The notes under the pieces are model-generated. The model was given only the letters and a program-made list of their open reading frames with translations. It ran no database searches and was not told where the DNA came from. 45,892 bases of DNA from Bacteroidales bacterium (GTDB taxonomy: Bacteria; Bacteroidota; Bacteroidia; Bacteroidales; Paludibacteraceae), in NCBI GenBank assembly GCA_022784645.1, contig JALFZG010000031.1:1-45892 (forward strand), written 5' to 3'. How positions within the stretch are numbered: the first letter of the stretch is position 1; each line of letters begins with the position of its first letter. The position numbers were made by a program, and so were the translations under genes. This document shows positions 1 through 7,986 of this stretch, in pieces.

Positions 1-93
1 TTCGGGGAAATACCGAACCCGCACAAAAATCAAGGGCTAAAAGAACACTATTTCAAAGAACTCATGCTATTCGGACTAAAATCAGCCGTTTAG
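1..93 (+). CDS. 3' tail of an unidentified gene cut by the window edge
   Basis: An open frame runs from base 1 to a TAG at 91-93, giving 30 residues with the segment [10 protein letters not shown] near the end. I do not recognise the family. A minus-strand frame cut by the other window edge (45795-45892) carries the similar segment LKEHFFELV in a similar position, so the two tails may be related. Because only the tail is visible, reading frame and function remain uncertain. Confidence 0.35.
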   Translation, partial: FGEIPNPHKNQGLKEHYFKELMLFGLKSAV

Positions 94-154
94 CGATCAT
101 ATTTTAACTAATTTAAGTCAAATTTTTAACGAACTATTGAAAAAAACAAACAGT

Positions 155-1012
155 ATGAAAAAAGTAATTATGCTTTTGTTGGCGGCACTATGCACCGCAG
201 CAACGGCCCTCGCCTACCATTTCCAATCCGGCGACTTGTACTACGACATCACGAGTTATAACACCGTGGCAGTTACCTATCAAGAGTATTGGAGTTCAAC
301 CAACTACCAAGGTCTATCTACCGCCACCATCCCCGAAACCGTTACCTACAACGGAACCACCTACTCCGTAACAAAGATTGGATCCAGTGCGTTCCATGAT
401 TGCTCCTCCCTCACCTCCATCATCATCCCCAACTCCGTAACAAGCATTGGAGGTGGGACGTTCCAAGGTTGCTCCTCTCTCACCTCCATAGTAGTGGAAA
501 GTGGTAACACAATGTATGATTCACGCGAGAACTGCAATGCCATTATTGAGACGGCTTCCAATACTCTGATTGCAGGATGCCAATCAACCACCCTCCCCAA
601 CTCCGTAACGAGCATTGGAGACTGGGCGTTCGCGGATTGCTCCTCCCTCACCTCCATCACCATCCCCAACTCCGTAACGAGCATTGGAGAACGGGCGTTC
701 GAGTATTGCTCCTCCCTCATAGACATCTACTGCTATGCCACTACTCCGCCCGTATGCGTAGAAGATACAGATTACAGCTCTTTCGTAGGCGTCAGCAAGC
801 ACAGCTATATCCATGTGCCCGCAGGCACCATTCGAGTCTACCAGGTGGCTACTGGGTGGCGCTATTTCTCCAAATTCTTAGAGATTTCCGAGGAAACAGC
901 CATCTCCGAGACTGAGCAGCAGAACAAGTCCTCCCGCAAAATCATCCGCGACGGGCAAGTCCTCATCCTCCACAACGGCGTTACCTACGACATGATGGGC
1001 AATACGCTGTAG
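155..1012 (+). CDS. BspA-like leucine-rich repeat secreted protein
   Basis: Predicted secreted or surface protein of 285 residues. A signal peptide ([20 protein letters not shown]) is followed by BspA-type 23-residue repeats of the pattern [18 protein letters not shown] between about residues 60 and 200; at DNA level these are near-identical 69-bp units. The C-terminal tail ([21 protein letters not shown]) resembles a terminal segment I know from Bacteroidales extracellular proteins and may serve in sorting, but here it ends abruptly after GNTL. The frame is open upstream to a TTG at 137; the ATG at 155 is chosen because it starts the signal peptide directly. BspA-like proteins are associated with adhesion or surface display; the ligand cannot be told. 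The gene stands alone and converges on the CDF transporter. Confidence 0.85.
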   Translation: MKKVIMLLLAALCTAATALAYHFQSGDLYYDITSYNTVAVTYQEYWSSTNYQGLSTATIPETVTYNGTTYSVTKIGSSAFHDCSSLTSIIIPNSVTSIGGGTFQGCSSLTSIVVESGNTMYDSRENCNAIIETASNTLIAGCQSTTLPNSVTSIGDWAFADCSSLTSITIPNSVTSIGERAFEYCSSLIDIYCYATTPPVCVEDTDYSSFVGVSKHSYIHVPAGTIRVYQVATGWRYFSKFLEISEETAISETEQQNKSSRKIIRDGQVLILHNGVTYDMMGNTL

Positions 1013-1060
1013 TTTCAAGTTTCAGGTTTCAAGTTTCAGGTTTCAAGTTTCAGGTTTCAA
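1013..1060. repeat. 14-bp tandem repeat after the BspA-like gene
   Basis: Three exact copies of TTTCAAGTTTCAGG (1013-1026, 1027-1040, 1041-1054) followed by TTTCAA, starting at the first base after the stop codon. Each unit is itself two near-identical heptamers (TTTCAAG/TTTCAGG), so this is a slippage-prone simple repeat. Confidence 0.9.
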
Positions 1061-1072
1061 TCCTATGCAGAA

Positions 1073-1107
1073 AGCCACCCTCGTAGTTCCATGCTGCGGG
1101 GGTGGCT
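1073..1107 (+). terminator. Hairpin between convergent genes
   Basis: AGCCACCC (1073-1080) pairs perfectly with GGGTGGCT (1100-1107) across a 19-nt loop, followed by GTATTTT. It lies between the convergent BspA-like and CDF genes, so it may end transcripts from either side. The U-tract is weak. Confidence 0.5.
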
Positions 1108-1121
1108 GTATTTTGGTTGAC

Positions 1122-2033
1122 TTAGTCGTGGACGTATTCGCCATTGACTTTGAAGGGCTCGATATGGATATTGATGATGGTGTTTTCTCCGAAAGCGGCC
1201 CTTAAGCGCTGCTCGAGTTTCCAGCTGTGGTAATGGGCGTTGTTGAGGGAGGTGTCGCCCGGCATGCGCAGGTGCATATTAATGGAATATACGTTTCCCA
1301 CTTGGCGTGTACGCAGATGATGCAACTGCTGCAGGTCGGCATCTTCGCTTACAATATCTCGAATCTTCTGCTCCACCTCTTCGGGCAGGCGATGCTCCGT
1401 GAGTTCGCCTACAGCATCTCTAAGCAACCGCGCGGCCGCCAAGATGATGAAGATGCTTACCACGCAAGCAGCGATAGGGTCAAGCACCGCCCATTTGTCG
1501 CCCAATATGATAGCGCCCCCAATACCGATAGCCGTGCCGATAGAAGAGAGTGCATCCGTGCGATGATGCCATGCGTTAGCAGCTACAGCTTCGGATTTGA
1601 CGCGTTTTGCCACACGGATAGTCAGCTGATATATAAGTTCTTTTAATGCGATACTGATGAGGGCCGCCCAAAGGGCAATCGTACCGGGCACCACTATTTG
1701 TTGTCCCTGAAAAATCGCGATAATCTTCTCCACTCCTTGCGCCATCAGCATGGCTCCCGCTACAAGAAGCGCCATACCGATGATGGTAGTGGCTAAGGTT
1801 TCATACTTACCATGCCCATACGGATGGTCTTCATCGGCCGGTTTGCCGCTGATCTTCACGAAAATCAGCACAATGAAATCGGTGAGTAAGTCGGAGAGCG
1901 AATGAACGGCATCGGCAATCATGGCGGCCGAAGCGCCCAAGACGCCTGCTATAAATTTCAAACCAACGAGCAGCAGATTCACGATACTGCCCAAAATCGT
2001 AATGCGATAAATAGATGATTGTCTTGATTCCAT
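1122..2033 (-). CDS. Cation diffusion facilitator (CDF) family metal exporter
   Basis: Inner-membrane divalent metal/proton antiporter of 303 residues, the usual length for the FieF/MntE group. The hydrophobic N-terminal half has about six membrane segments. It shows the metal-site motifs HSLSDLLTD in TM2 and HRTDALSS in TM5 (both HxxxD) and the conserved HPYGHGKYE loop. The C-terminal region (about 215-300) is the cytoplasmic domain and ends with INIHIEP. Substrate (Zn, Fe, Mn or Cd) cannot be decided from the sequence. The gene has its own promoter (2103-2133) and a leader of about 60 nt containing a perfect hairpin (2048-2064), and is probably transcribed separately from nrnA upstream. Confidence 0.93.
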   Translation of the reverse strand: MESRQSSIYRITILGSIVNLLLVGLKFIAGVLGASAAMIADAVHSLSDLLTDFIVLIFVKISGKPADEDHPYGHGKYETLATTIIGMALLVAGAMLMAQGVEKIIAIFQGQQIVVPGTIALWAALISIALKELIYQLTIRVAKRVKSEAVAANAWHHRTDALSSIGTAIGIGGAIILGDKWAVLDPIAACVVSIFIILAAARLLRDAVGELTEHRLPEEVEQKIRDIVSEDADLQQLHHLRTRQVGNVYSINMHLRMPGDTSLNNAHYHSWKLEQRLRAAFGENTIINIHIEPFKVNGEYVHD

Positions 2034-2047
2034 AATTTAAATGATTG

Positions 2048-2064
2048 TTGGTGCGAGGCACCAA
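2048..2064 (-). other. Perfect hairpin in the CDF leader
   Basis: TTGGTGC / GCACCAA with a 3-nt loop lies in the 5' untranslated region, about 15 nt before the CDF start codon. It could affect translation or act as an operator for a metal-responsive repressor; neither is shown. Confidence 0.6.
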
Positions 2065-2102
2065 TGGGTTGTCGTTCTAAAGGCGATTGAATAAAAAGGC
2101 TG

Positions 2103-2133
2103 CAAAATTACTGCTTTTTCTGCATTATGCAAA
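2103..2133 (-). promoter_or_regulatory. Bacteroidetes-type promoter of the CDF gene
   Basis: On the minus strand TTTG (2133-2130), a 19-nt spacer and TAATTTTG (2110-2103) match the TTTG/TAnnTTTG consensus of the Bacteroidetes primary sigma factor. It predicts a start of transcription near 2096. A TGCAT-T-ATGCA palindrome lies between the boxes (2121-2131). Confidence 0.75.
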
Positions 2134-2151
2134 GGAAAAAACAGACAAACG

Positions 2152-3177
2152 TTAGTCGCGTTTGAAGAAATGCTGGTAGTTGTCTTCAAAGAGCTTGACT
2201 GTAGCAGCAAGGGAGAGATGCGACTCGCCTCCGGCAGCGTTGACGTGACCTCCACCATTAAACACCTCGCGGGCGAACTCATTCACCGGTCGGTCGCCCT
2301 GCGAACGGAAAGACATCTTAATCTTATCCACGTCCTCACGTATGAAAACAGAATACTTGATTGCACCAATCTGGAGCGGCATATTGACTATTCCCTCGGC
2401 ATCGCCTGACTGAAAATTAAATCGCCTGAGTTCGTCTGACGATAACGCTATCAGAGCCGTATGGTACTTGGGGAAAATGCGCATTTTGTGATATAGGCAG
2501 TAACCTGTAAACCGCAGACGATCAACGCTATACTGATTGAATACATTGTCGAAAATCTCATCCTTATTAATACCCGCGCGCAAGAGTTGAGCAATCATCT
2601 CGTAGAGCTCGGGATTATTGGAGTTGTATGCGAAATTACCGGTGTCGGTCATGAGTCCGGTATAGATTGCCACCGCTGTTTCATAGGGCAGTTGTGCACC
2701 GGGGATGGGCATCTTATTGAGCATCTCAAGCACGAGGAAGCAAGTAGCAGGAGCAGCCGGATAGGAGATAACGAGGTCGGCCATCTGCTCGTCAGGCGAT
2801 GTGTGGTGGTCGATCATAATCTTGGGGCAAGTGAGGGAGGTGAGCGTGCCTGCTAAGGCATCCACTCGTTTAGGCTCACCAAAATCGAGGCAGAAAACCA
2901 AATCAGCTCGAGATGCAACTGCCTGTATTTCAGCTTCTTGCATCGTGCCAACGAGCACCTTGTCGGCTCCTGGCATCCAAGCGAGAAATGGAGGGAAGGG
3001 GGTGGGCACCACTACCTGAACGTCTTCGATTCCTTGTACATTCCGGTTGAGCCAATGCTGCAAACCGAGCGAAGAGCCCATCGCGTCGCCATCGGGAGCC
3101 ACATGCGTGAAAATCAAGATATGTTTCTTGCCTTGAAGGAGGGAGGATAGTTGCTGAATTTGAGCGTCTGAAATCAT
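2152..3177 (-). CDS. nrnA: DHH/DHHA1 phosphoesterase, NrnA-type (nanoRNase / pAp phosphatase)
   Basis: Cytoplasmic Mn-dependent phosphoesterase of 341 residues, the family's normal length. The N-terminal DHH domain has HVAPDGDAMGSS (about residue 25), a central FCLDFGEP and the name-giving MIDHH. The C-terminal DHHA1 domain ends with the substrate-binding GGGHVNAAGG. Family members degrade very short oligoribonucleotides and in many bacteria dephosphorylate 3'-phosphoadenosine 5'-phosphate; I infer the same here. It is expressed from a promoter at 3230-3261 that is interlocked with the divergent promoter of the parvulin gene. Confidence 0.92.
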   Translation of the reverse strand: MISDAQIQQLSSLLQGKKHILIFTHVAPDGDAMGSSLGLQHWLNRNVQGIEDVQVVVPTPFPPFLAWMPGADKVLVGTMQEAEIQAVASRADLVFCLDFGEPKRVDALAGTLTSLTCPKIMIDHHTSPDEQMADLVISYPAAPATCFLVLEMLNKMPIPGAQLPYETAVAIYTGLMTDTGNFAYNSNNPELYEMIAQLLRAGINKDEIFDNVFNQYSVDRLRFTGYCLYHKMRIFPKYHTALIALSSDELRRFNFQSGDAEGIVNMPLQIGAIKYSVFIREDVDKIKMSFRSQGDRPVNEFAREVFNGGGHVNAAGGESHLSLAATVKLFEDNYQHFFKRD

Positions 3178-3229
3178 AAAAAACGTGTAAAATATGAATG
3201 AATTTGTAGAATTTTTGACGAATCGGGGG

Positions 3230-3261
3230 CAAAATTACTAAAAAATTTGGTATTATGCAAA
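3230..3261 (-). promoter_or_regulatory. Promoter of nrnA
   Basis: Minus-strand TTTG (3261-3258), 20-nt spacer, TAATTTTG (3237-3230). The predicted transcript starts near 3223 and has a leader of about 46 nt. Its upstream half overlaps the plus-strand promoter at 3246-3277. Confidence 0.8.
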
Positions 3262-3277
3262 TTTATTCGTAACTTTG
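3246..3277 (+). promoter_or_regulatory. Promoter of the parvulin-gldG-pectin operon
   Basis: TTTG (3246-3249), 20-nt spacer, TAACTTTG (3270-3277). The predicted transcription start near 3284 excludes the in-frame TTG at 3285 as the start codon and supports the ATG at 3303. Confidence 0.8.
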
Positions 3278-3302
3278 CACCAAATTGCTAAATTTTCATG
3301 GA

Positions 3303-5075
3303 ATGAAGAGATATATTTTTTCTGCAATGGCCCTTTTGAGTGTTGCTTTTTGCGCATTTGCTCAAGATCAGGTGCTGATGACTATTGATGGTGACCCCGT
3401 GATGGCCTCGGAGTTTATGTACATTTACGAAAAAAACAATCAAGAAACGGCTGTTGACAAGAAGTCGATGGATGATTATCTTGACTTGTTTGTAAATTTC
3501 AAACTGAAAGTAAAAGAGGCAGAGGCGCTGGGTTACGACACTACTGAATCGTTTAAGAAAGAGTTTGCCTCTTATCGTAAGCAAGCCCTTCCGAAGTACA
3601 TGCAAGACCCTGAACTCGAAGATCAGATGGTGCGCTTGAGTTACGAACATTTCCGTTTGCAACGCCGAGTAGCCCATATCTGCATCGCGTGTCAGCCCAA
3701 TGCCGATTCCGCGACAACGGCTCAAGCTCTTCAGAAAATCAACGATGCTCGTGAGCGGGTGACGACCGGCAAACAGGTGGCCGTTAAGAAAGGTAAGAAA
3801 ACACAGATGGTGCAACAGCCGGTGGAGAACTTCAAGGAGGTAGCGTATGAGGTGTCAGAAGACCCTACCGCTAAGGAGAATCATGGCGAAGTGGGATGGC
3901 TCGTTCCTTTCCGTTTCGTATGGCCATTTGAGAAAGCCGCTTACGAGACGCCTGTTGGCGAGGTGAGTCAGGTTTTCCGTTCGCAATTCGGCTTCCATAT
4001 CCTTCTCGTAGAGGAAGAACGTCCTTACAAAGAGGTGCACGCGAGCCATATTATGAAGATGTGCAATACAGCCATCGACTCCATATCTATCCCTCGCAAG
4101 GCCGAACTGATGGGTGTATGGCAATTGGTGAGAGATGGCGAAGATTTTGCCGAACTGGCCCGCACGCATTCCGACGACAAAGGCAGTGCCGCAAAGGGTG
4201 GTGACTTGGGTTGGTTCTCGAGAGGACGTATGGTGCAGCCGTTTGAAGATATCGCTTTTGCCCTCAAGGATGGCGAGATGTCGGAGGTGTTTGCTACCCG
4301 TTTTGGATGGCATTTCATCCTCAAACATGGCAGCCGCGACTTGCTCCCGCTCGACAGCTTGTATGACCAAATCAAGAAGCAGGTGGCTCGCGATGAGCGT
4401 CATCAGGAGGTAGAGAAACAATGGGTGGAGAAGCTCCGCAAGGAATATAACATGCCAGCCAATGCTTCGAAAGAAGCCGTGCTCGCAATGGAGGAGCAGA
4501 ATCTCGAAAACAAGCACCCTGAGCTGAGGCACCTCGTGCAGGAATACCACGATGGTATCCTTCTTTTCGACGTTTCGCTAAAAGAGGTATGGGACAAAGC
4601 TTCGCTCGATACGGCCGGCATAGAGGCGTTCTTTGCTGCCAACAAAAAGAATTACACGTGGACCGAACCCCGCTGGAAAGGCGTTATCTTCTTTTGCAAA
4701 GATGCCAATACAGAGAAGACGGTGAAGCGTCTGATCAAGGCCGCTCATCCGGACTCCATTCAAAGCTATATCGACCATCGCATGAATATCGATAGTGTGG
4801 TGTATGTGCGTTCTGAAAAAGGCCTTTGGAAAAAAGGACAGCATGCCGTTTTGGATAAACTCGTATGGAAAACGGGCGAGTGGACCGCTCCGGAAGAGTT
4901 CCCGAATGTGTTTATCGTTGGAAAGAAAATCAAGAACCCCGAGGAGTATATGGATGAGCGCGGCAAAGTGACCGCAGACTACCAGGATTTCCTCGAAAAA
5001 GCATGGATAGAAGAACTCAAGCAGAAGCACGAGGTGGTGATCAACCGCGAAGTGTTTGAAGCTCTGAAAAAATAA
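3303..5075 (+). CDS. Periplasmic peptidyl-prolyl isomerase with two parvulin domains
   Basis: Secreted folding factor of 590 residues, SurA/PpiC-like, presumably serving outer-membrane protein biogenesis. A signal peptide ([20 protein letters not shown]) precedes an N-terminal helical chaperone region and two parvulin domains: the first at about 120-240, with GEVGWL and FGFHIL motifs and a lysine-rich insertion; the second at about 245-345, with ASHI, GGDLGWF and FGWHFIL. About 240 residues follow without a parvulin signature. The ATG at 3303 is used because the promoter places the transcript start after the upstream TTG. It is first in a run of closely spaced plus-strand genes; gldG follows after 22 bp. 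Confidence 0.92.
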   Translation: MKRYIFSAMALLSVAFCAFAQDQVLMTIDGDPVMASEFMYIYEKNNQETAVDKKSMDDYLDLFVNFKLKVKEAEALGYDTTESFKKEFASYRKQALPKYMQDPELEDQMVRLSYEHFRLQRRVAHICIACQPNADSATTAQALQKINDARERVTTGKQVAVKKGKKTQMVQQPVENFKEVAYEVSEDPTAKENHGEVGWLVPFRFVWPFEKAAYETPVGEVSQVFRSQFGFHILLVEEERPYKEVHASHIMKMCNTAIDSISIPRKAELMGVWQLVRDGEDFAELARTHSDDKGSAAKGGDLGWFSRGRMVQPFEDIAFALKDGEMSEVFATRFGWHFILKHGSRDLLPLDSLYDQIKKQVARDERHQEVEKQWVEKLRKEYNMPANASKEAVLAMEEQNLENKHPELRHLVQEYHDGILLFDVSLKEVWDKASLDTAGIEAFFAANKKNYTWTEPRWKGVIFFCKDANTEKTVKRLIKAAHPDSIQSYIDHRMNIDSVVYVRSEKGLWKKGQHAVLDKLVWKTGEWTAPEEFPNVFIVGKKIKNPEEYMDERGKVTADYQDFLEKAWIEELKQKHEVVINREVFEALKK

Positions 5076-5097
5076 GGTGGGCTGATTGCCCTCAGAA

Positions 5098-6720
5098 ATG
5101 AAAAGCAGAACCTACATATTGCTCTTGATGGCATTGGCGCTCGCCAATGTGGTGGCTGCTTTCTGCTTTTTCCGTTTAGATCTGACGGAAGACGGCCGCT
5201 ATTCATTGAGCCGCTCCACGAAAACGATGCTCAGCAACTTGGAGGAGCCATTGGAGGTGCGTTTGCTGCTCGATGGGGAGATGAACGCTTCGTTTCTCAG
5301 GCTGAAAAATGCCAGTTCGGAACTCCTTCAAGAGATGGCCGTTTTTGCAGATGTTCGTTTTACTACAGAGGCTCCCTCGGCTGACGAGAAAGGCCCCATA
5401 AGCGAGCTGCAACCTACCATCATCCACGAGAAGCAACGAGGTGGACAAACCGTTCAGACGGCTTTATTTCCGTATGCGTATTTGCGTTACAAAGGGCGCG
5501 CTACGATTGTACCGCTCCTAAGAAACAACAGAGGGCTGTCGGGCGAAGAGAATATCAACCTCTCGATTGAGCAACTCGAGTTTGCGTTTGCCGAAGGCAT
5601 CAGCAGCCTCAAACGCGAGGACGTACAGAAGATTGCGTTTCTCGAAGGGCATGGCGAACTCAATGAACTTCAAACCTATGATTTGTGCTCCGAACTTGCG
5701 AAGTATTTTCAGGTGGATCGTGGCAGCTTGACCGGACGAACAGAGGATCTTCTGCCTTACAAGGCACTCGTGATTGCCGACCCGCACCAGCCGTTTTCGG
5801 ATGCAGAGAAGTATCAGATCGACCAATACCTGATGCGTGGTGGGCGCTTATTGATAGCCGTTGATGGCGTACGTTTTTCAGAAGATATTCTTTCTTCAGA
5901 AGGATTCACACCCGTGATAGCGCAAGACTTGAATTTGCAGGATATGCTTTTTCGCTGGGGTGTGAGGGTAAGTCCCACCTTGCTGCAAGACCGCCAATGT
6001 ATGCCCATTCCGGTGGACGTGAGCCAGGATCCGCAACAGCCGAATTTCCAACCGATGCCTTGGTATTACGCCCCCCTCTTGCTTACCTCACAAGTGTCGC
6101 CTATTTCGCGCAACCTAATGCAAGTGAGCAGCACGTTCTGCTCGGGGCTGGAGCTGGTAGGTGAAGACGATGGATTGGAGAAAAACGTATTGCTCGCTAC
6201 GAGCAACGCTTCTCGCGCCATTGTGGCTCCCGCTGAAGTGGATCTCTCGCTGATAGAGCTTGACCAGGCGATGTTCGTGCATCAGTTCATTCCGGTGGCG
6301 GCTTCGGTGGAGGGCTGTTTTAATTCACTTTATGCCCACAGGATAGCGCCCGAAGGAGTGTCTCGCACCTTACCTCTAAAGACGCAGTCTGAGCCTACGA
6401 AGATGGTGGTGATAGCTTCCGGTTCGGTGATGCGGGCTGAAGTGCAACAAGGGCAACCCTTGCCGCTCGGGTATGACCGATACACTGGTATGCAGTTTGC
6501 CAATAAGGACTTTATTGTTAACGCTCTCCTCTATCTTACCGATGATGAGAATCTCATCGGGCTCCGAAACAAGGAAGTGACGCTTCGGCTCATCAACGAG
6601 CAGCGGGCAATCAAGTTGCGTACAAAAGTGCAGATTCTCACCATTGTGCTGCCCCTGCTACTCTTGGCATTGGTAGGGTCTATTTTCTTATTCATTAGAA
6701 AAAAACGTTATGCAAAATAA
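5098..6720 (+). CDS. gldG: GldG-like ABC-transporter-associated substrate-binding protein
   Basis: Membrane-anchored periplasmic protein of 540 residues. It has one N-terminal membrane segment (MKSRTYILLLMALALANVVA), a large extracytoplasmic region and a C-terminal membrane anchor followed by RKKRYAK. The opening after the first segment (DLTEDGRYSLS) and FLEGHGEL are typical of the GldG/ABC-2-associated family. GldG is known from the gliding and type IX secretion literature as a partner of the permease GldF and the ATPase GldA. Neither gldF nor gldA is next to it here, which is unusual. The first in-frame codon is TTG at 5086; the ATG at 5098 is preferred. The stop is 2 bp from the GH105 start, so the two are likely co-translated. 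Confidence 0.82.
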   Translation: MKSRTYILLLMALALANVVAAFCFFRLDLTEDGRYSLSRSTKTMLSNLEEPLEVRLLLDGEMNASFLRLKNASSELLQEMAVFADVRFTTEAPSADEKGPISELQPTIIHEKQRGGQTVQTALFPYAYLRYKGRATIVPLLRNNRGLSGEENINLSIEQLEFAFAEGISSLKREDVQKIAFLEGHGELNELQTYDLCSELAKYFQVDRGSLTGRTEDLLPYKALVIADPHQPFSDAEKYQIDQYLMRGGRLLIAVDGVRFSEDILSSEGFTPVIAQDLNLQDMLFRWGVRVSPTLLQDRQCMPIPVDVSQDPQQPNFQPMPWYYAPLLLTSQVSPISRNLMQVSSTFCSGLELVGEDDGLEKNVLLATSNASRAIVAPAEVDLSLIELDQAMFVHQFIPVAASVEGCFNSLYAHRIAPEGVSRTLPLKTQSEPTKMVVIASGSVMRAEVQQGQPLPLGYDRYTGMQFANKDFIVNALLYLTDDENLIGLRNKEVTLRLINEQRAIKLRTKVQILTIVLPLLLLALVGSIFLFIRKKRYAK

Positions 6721-6721
6721 T

Positions 6722-7963
6722 ATGAAAAGAATTGTATTATCTCTTATCAGCATCCTGCTCCTTTCTACGTCGGTAATGGGCGCCAAGAGGATGCATCAAA
6801 CTCAGTATTACAACGATTGGGTCGTACGTTTGGCCGAATCGCAGATGCAGCATGATCCGCTGCTTTGGATGGCGGATGGTGTGAAGCAGCCTAAGTGGGA
6901 CTATACGCAAGGACTCATGGCTAAAGCCATGCTTCAGGCTTATCAGCTTACCAACACTACTAAATACTTGGATTACGTGCAGGAGTTTGCCGATTATTTT
7001 ATTGATAACGAGGGCAATATCCGAACGTACAAGATGGCTGATTATAATATTGATCGCGTGAATGGTGGCACGTTTCTTTATACGATGAACGATATCCATC
7101 CGGAAGAGCGTTATCAAAAAGCCATCGACCGCCTTTTCATGCAGCTCAAGGGTCAACCGCGCGTAACGGAAGGTGGTTTCTGGCATAAGAAAATCTACAC
7201 GCATCAGATGTGGCTGGATGGTATCTACATGGGCGAACCGTTCTATGCACGTTATGCTTCGGAGCATGAACTCAAACCCGAAGAAGTGCATGCGGGCGAC
7301 TATCAAGGTACTGTAGGTTTTGGCTTTGATGATATCCTTCTGCAGTTTGAGGTGGTGGACCGCCATACCTACGACCCCAAAACCGGCCTCAACTACCATG
7401 GTTGGGACGAGAGTCGCGAGCAGCAGTGGGCCAATAAGGAGACCGGCTGCAGCCCTAACTTCTGGGGACGCGCTATGGGATGGTATCTGATGGCAATGGT
7501 GGACGTACTCGACTATATGCCTCAAGATCATCCGGGTTACAAGAAGATTCTAGCTATGCTCAAGCGTTCAGCTAAGAACATTCAGAAATATCAGGATCCT
7601 AAAACGCATCTCTGGTATCAGGTGCTCGATAAGCCGGGCGAAGAAGGTAATTATCAAGAGACAACCTGTAGTGCAATGTTCTGCTATGTGTTTGCGAAGG
7701 CTGCCAATCGCGGTTACTTGCCCAAAAAGTACTTTGTTGAGGCAGAACGCATCTTTGATGGTATCGTTAGTGAAAAACTCAAGAAGAACGAAAAGGGCTA
7801 TTGGGATCTCGTAGATTGCTGCTCTGTAGCAGGTCTTGGTGGAAAGCCCTACCGCTCCGGAACCTATGAATATTATATCAACGAGCGCATTGGCAGCAAT
7901 GACCCAAAGGGCGTTGGTCCGCTGATGTTTGCTGCATTGGAATTAGGGAAAGGCAGGTTCTAA
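6722..7963 (+). CDS. GH105 unsaturated rhamnogalacturonyl hydrolase
   Basis: Enzyme of 413 residues that removes the unsaturated uronic acid left by pectin lyases from rhamnogalacturonan oligosaccharides. The (alpha/alpha)6-barrel family signature HQMWLDGIYMGEPF contains the catalytic Asp (residue 166 here); NFWGRAMGWYLMAM and VDCCSVAGLG are also typical. A signal peptide (MKRIVLSLISILLLSTSVMG) suggests periplasmic action. An alternative ATG at 6710 overlaps the gldG stop by 11 bp; 6722 is preferred because it begins the signal peptide. Its product feeds KduI and KduD, encoded about 2.4 kb downstream on the same strand; two envelope genes lie between. Confidence 0.92.
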   Translation: MKRIVLSLISILLLSTSVMGAKRMHQTQYYNDWVVRLAESQMQHDPLLWMADGVKQPKWDYTQGLMAKAMLQAYQLTNTTKYLDYVQEFADYFIDNEGNIRTYKMADYNIDRVNGGTFLYTMNDIHPEERYQKAIDRLFMQLKGQPRVTEGGFWHKKIYTHQMWLDGIYMGEPFYARYASEHELKPEEVHAGDYQGTVGFGFDDILLQFEVVDRHTYDPKTGLNYHGWDESREQQWANKETGCSPNFWGRAMGWYLMAMVDVLDYMPQDHPGYKKILAMLKRSAKNIQKYQDPKTHLWYQVLDKPGEEGNYQETTCSAMFCYVFAKAANRGYLPKKYFVEAERIFDGIVSEKLKKNEKGYWDLVDCCSVAGLGGKPYRSGTYEYYINERIGSNDPKGVGPLMFAALELGKGRF

Positions 7964-7986
7964 ACAATCCTCCTTATTAAAACAAC

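Noticed and set aside
361..726. Minus-strand frame opposite the BspA-like gene
   Set aside because: Complement of the 69-bp leucine-rich units; the plus strand has the signal peptide and known repeats.
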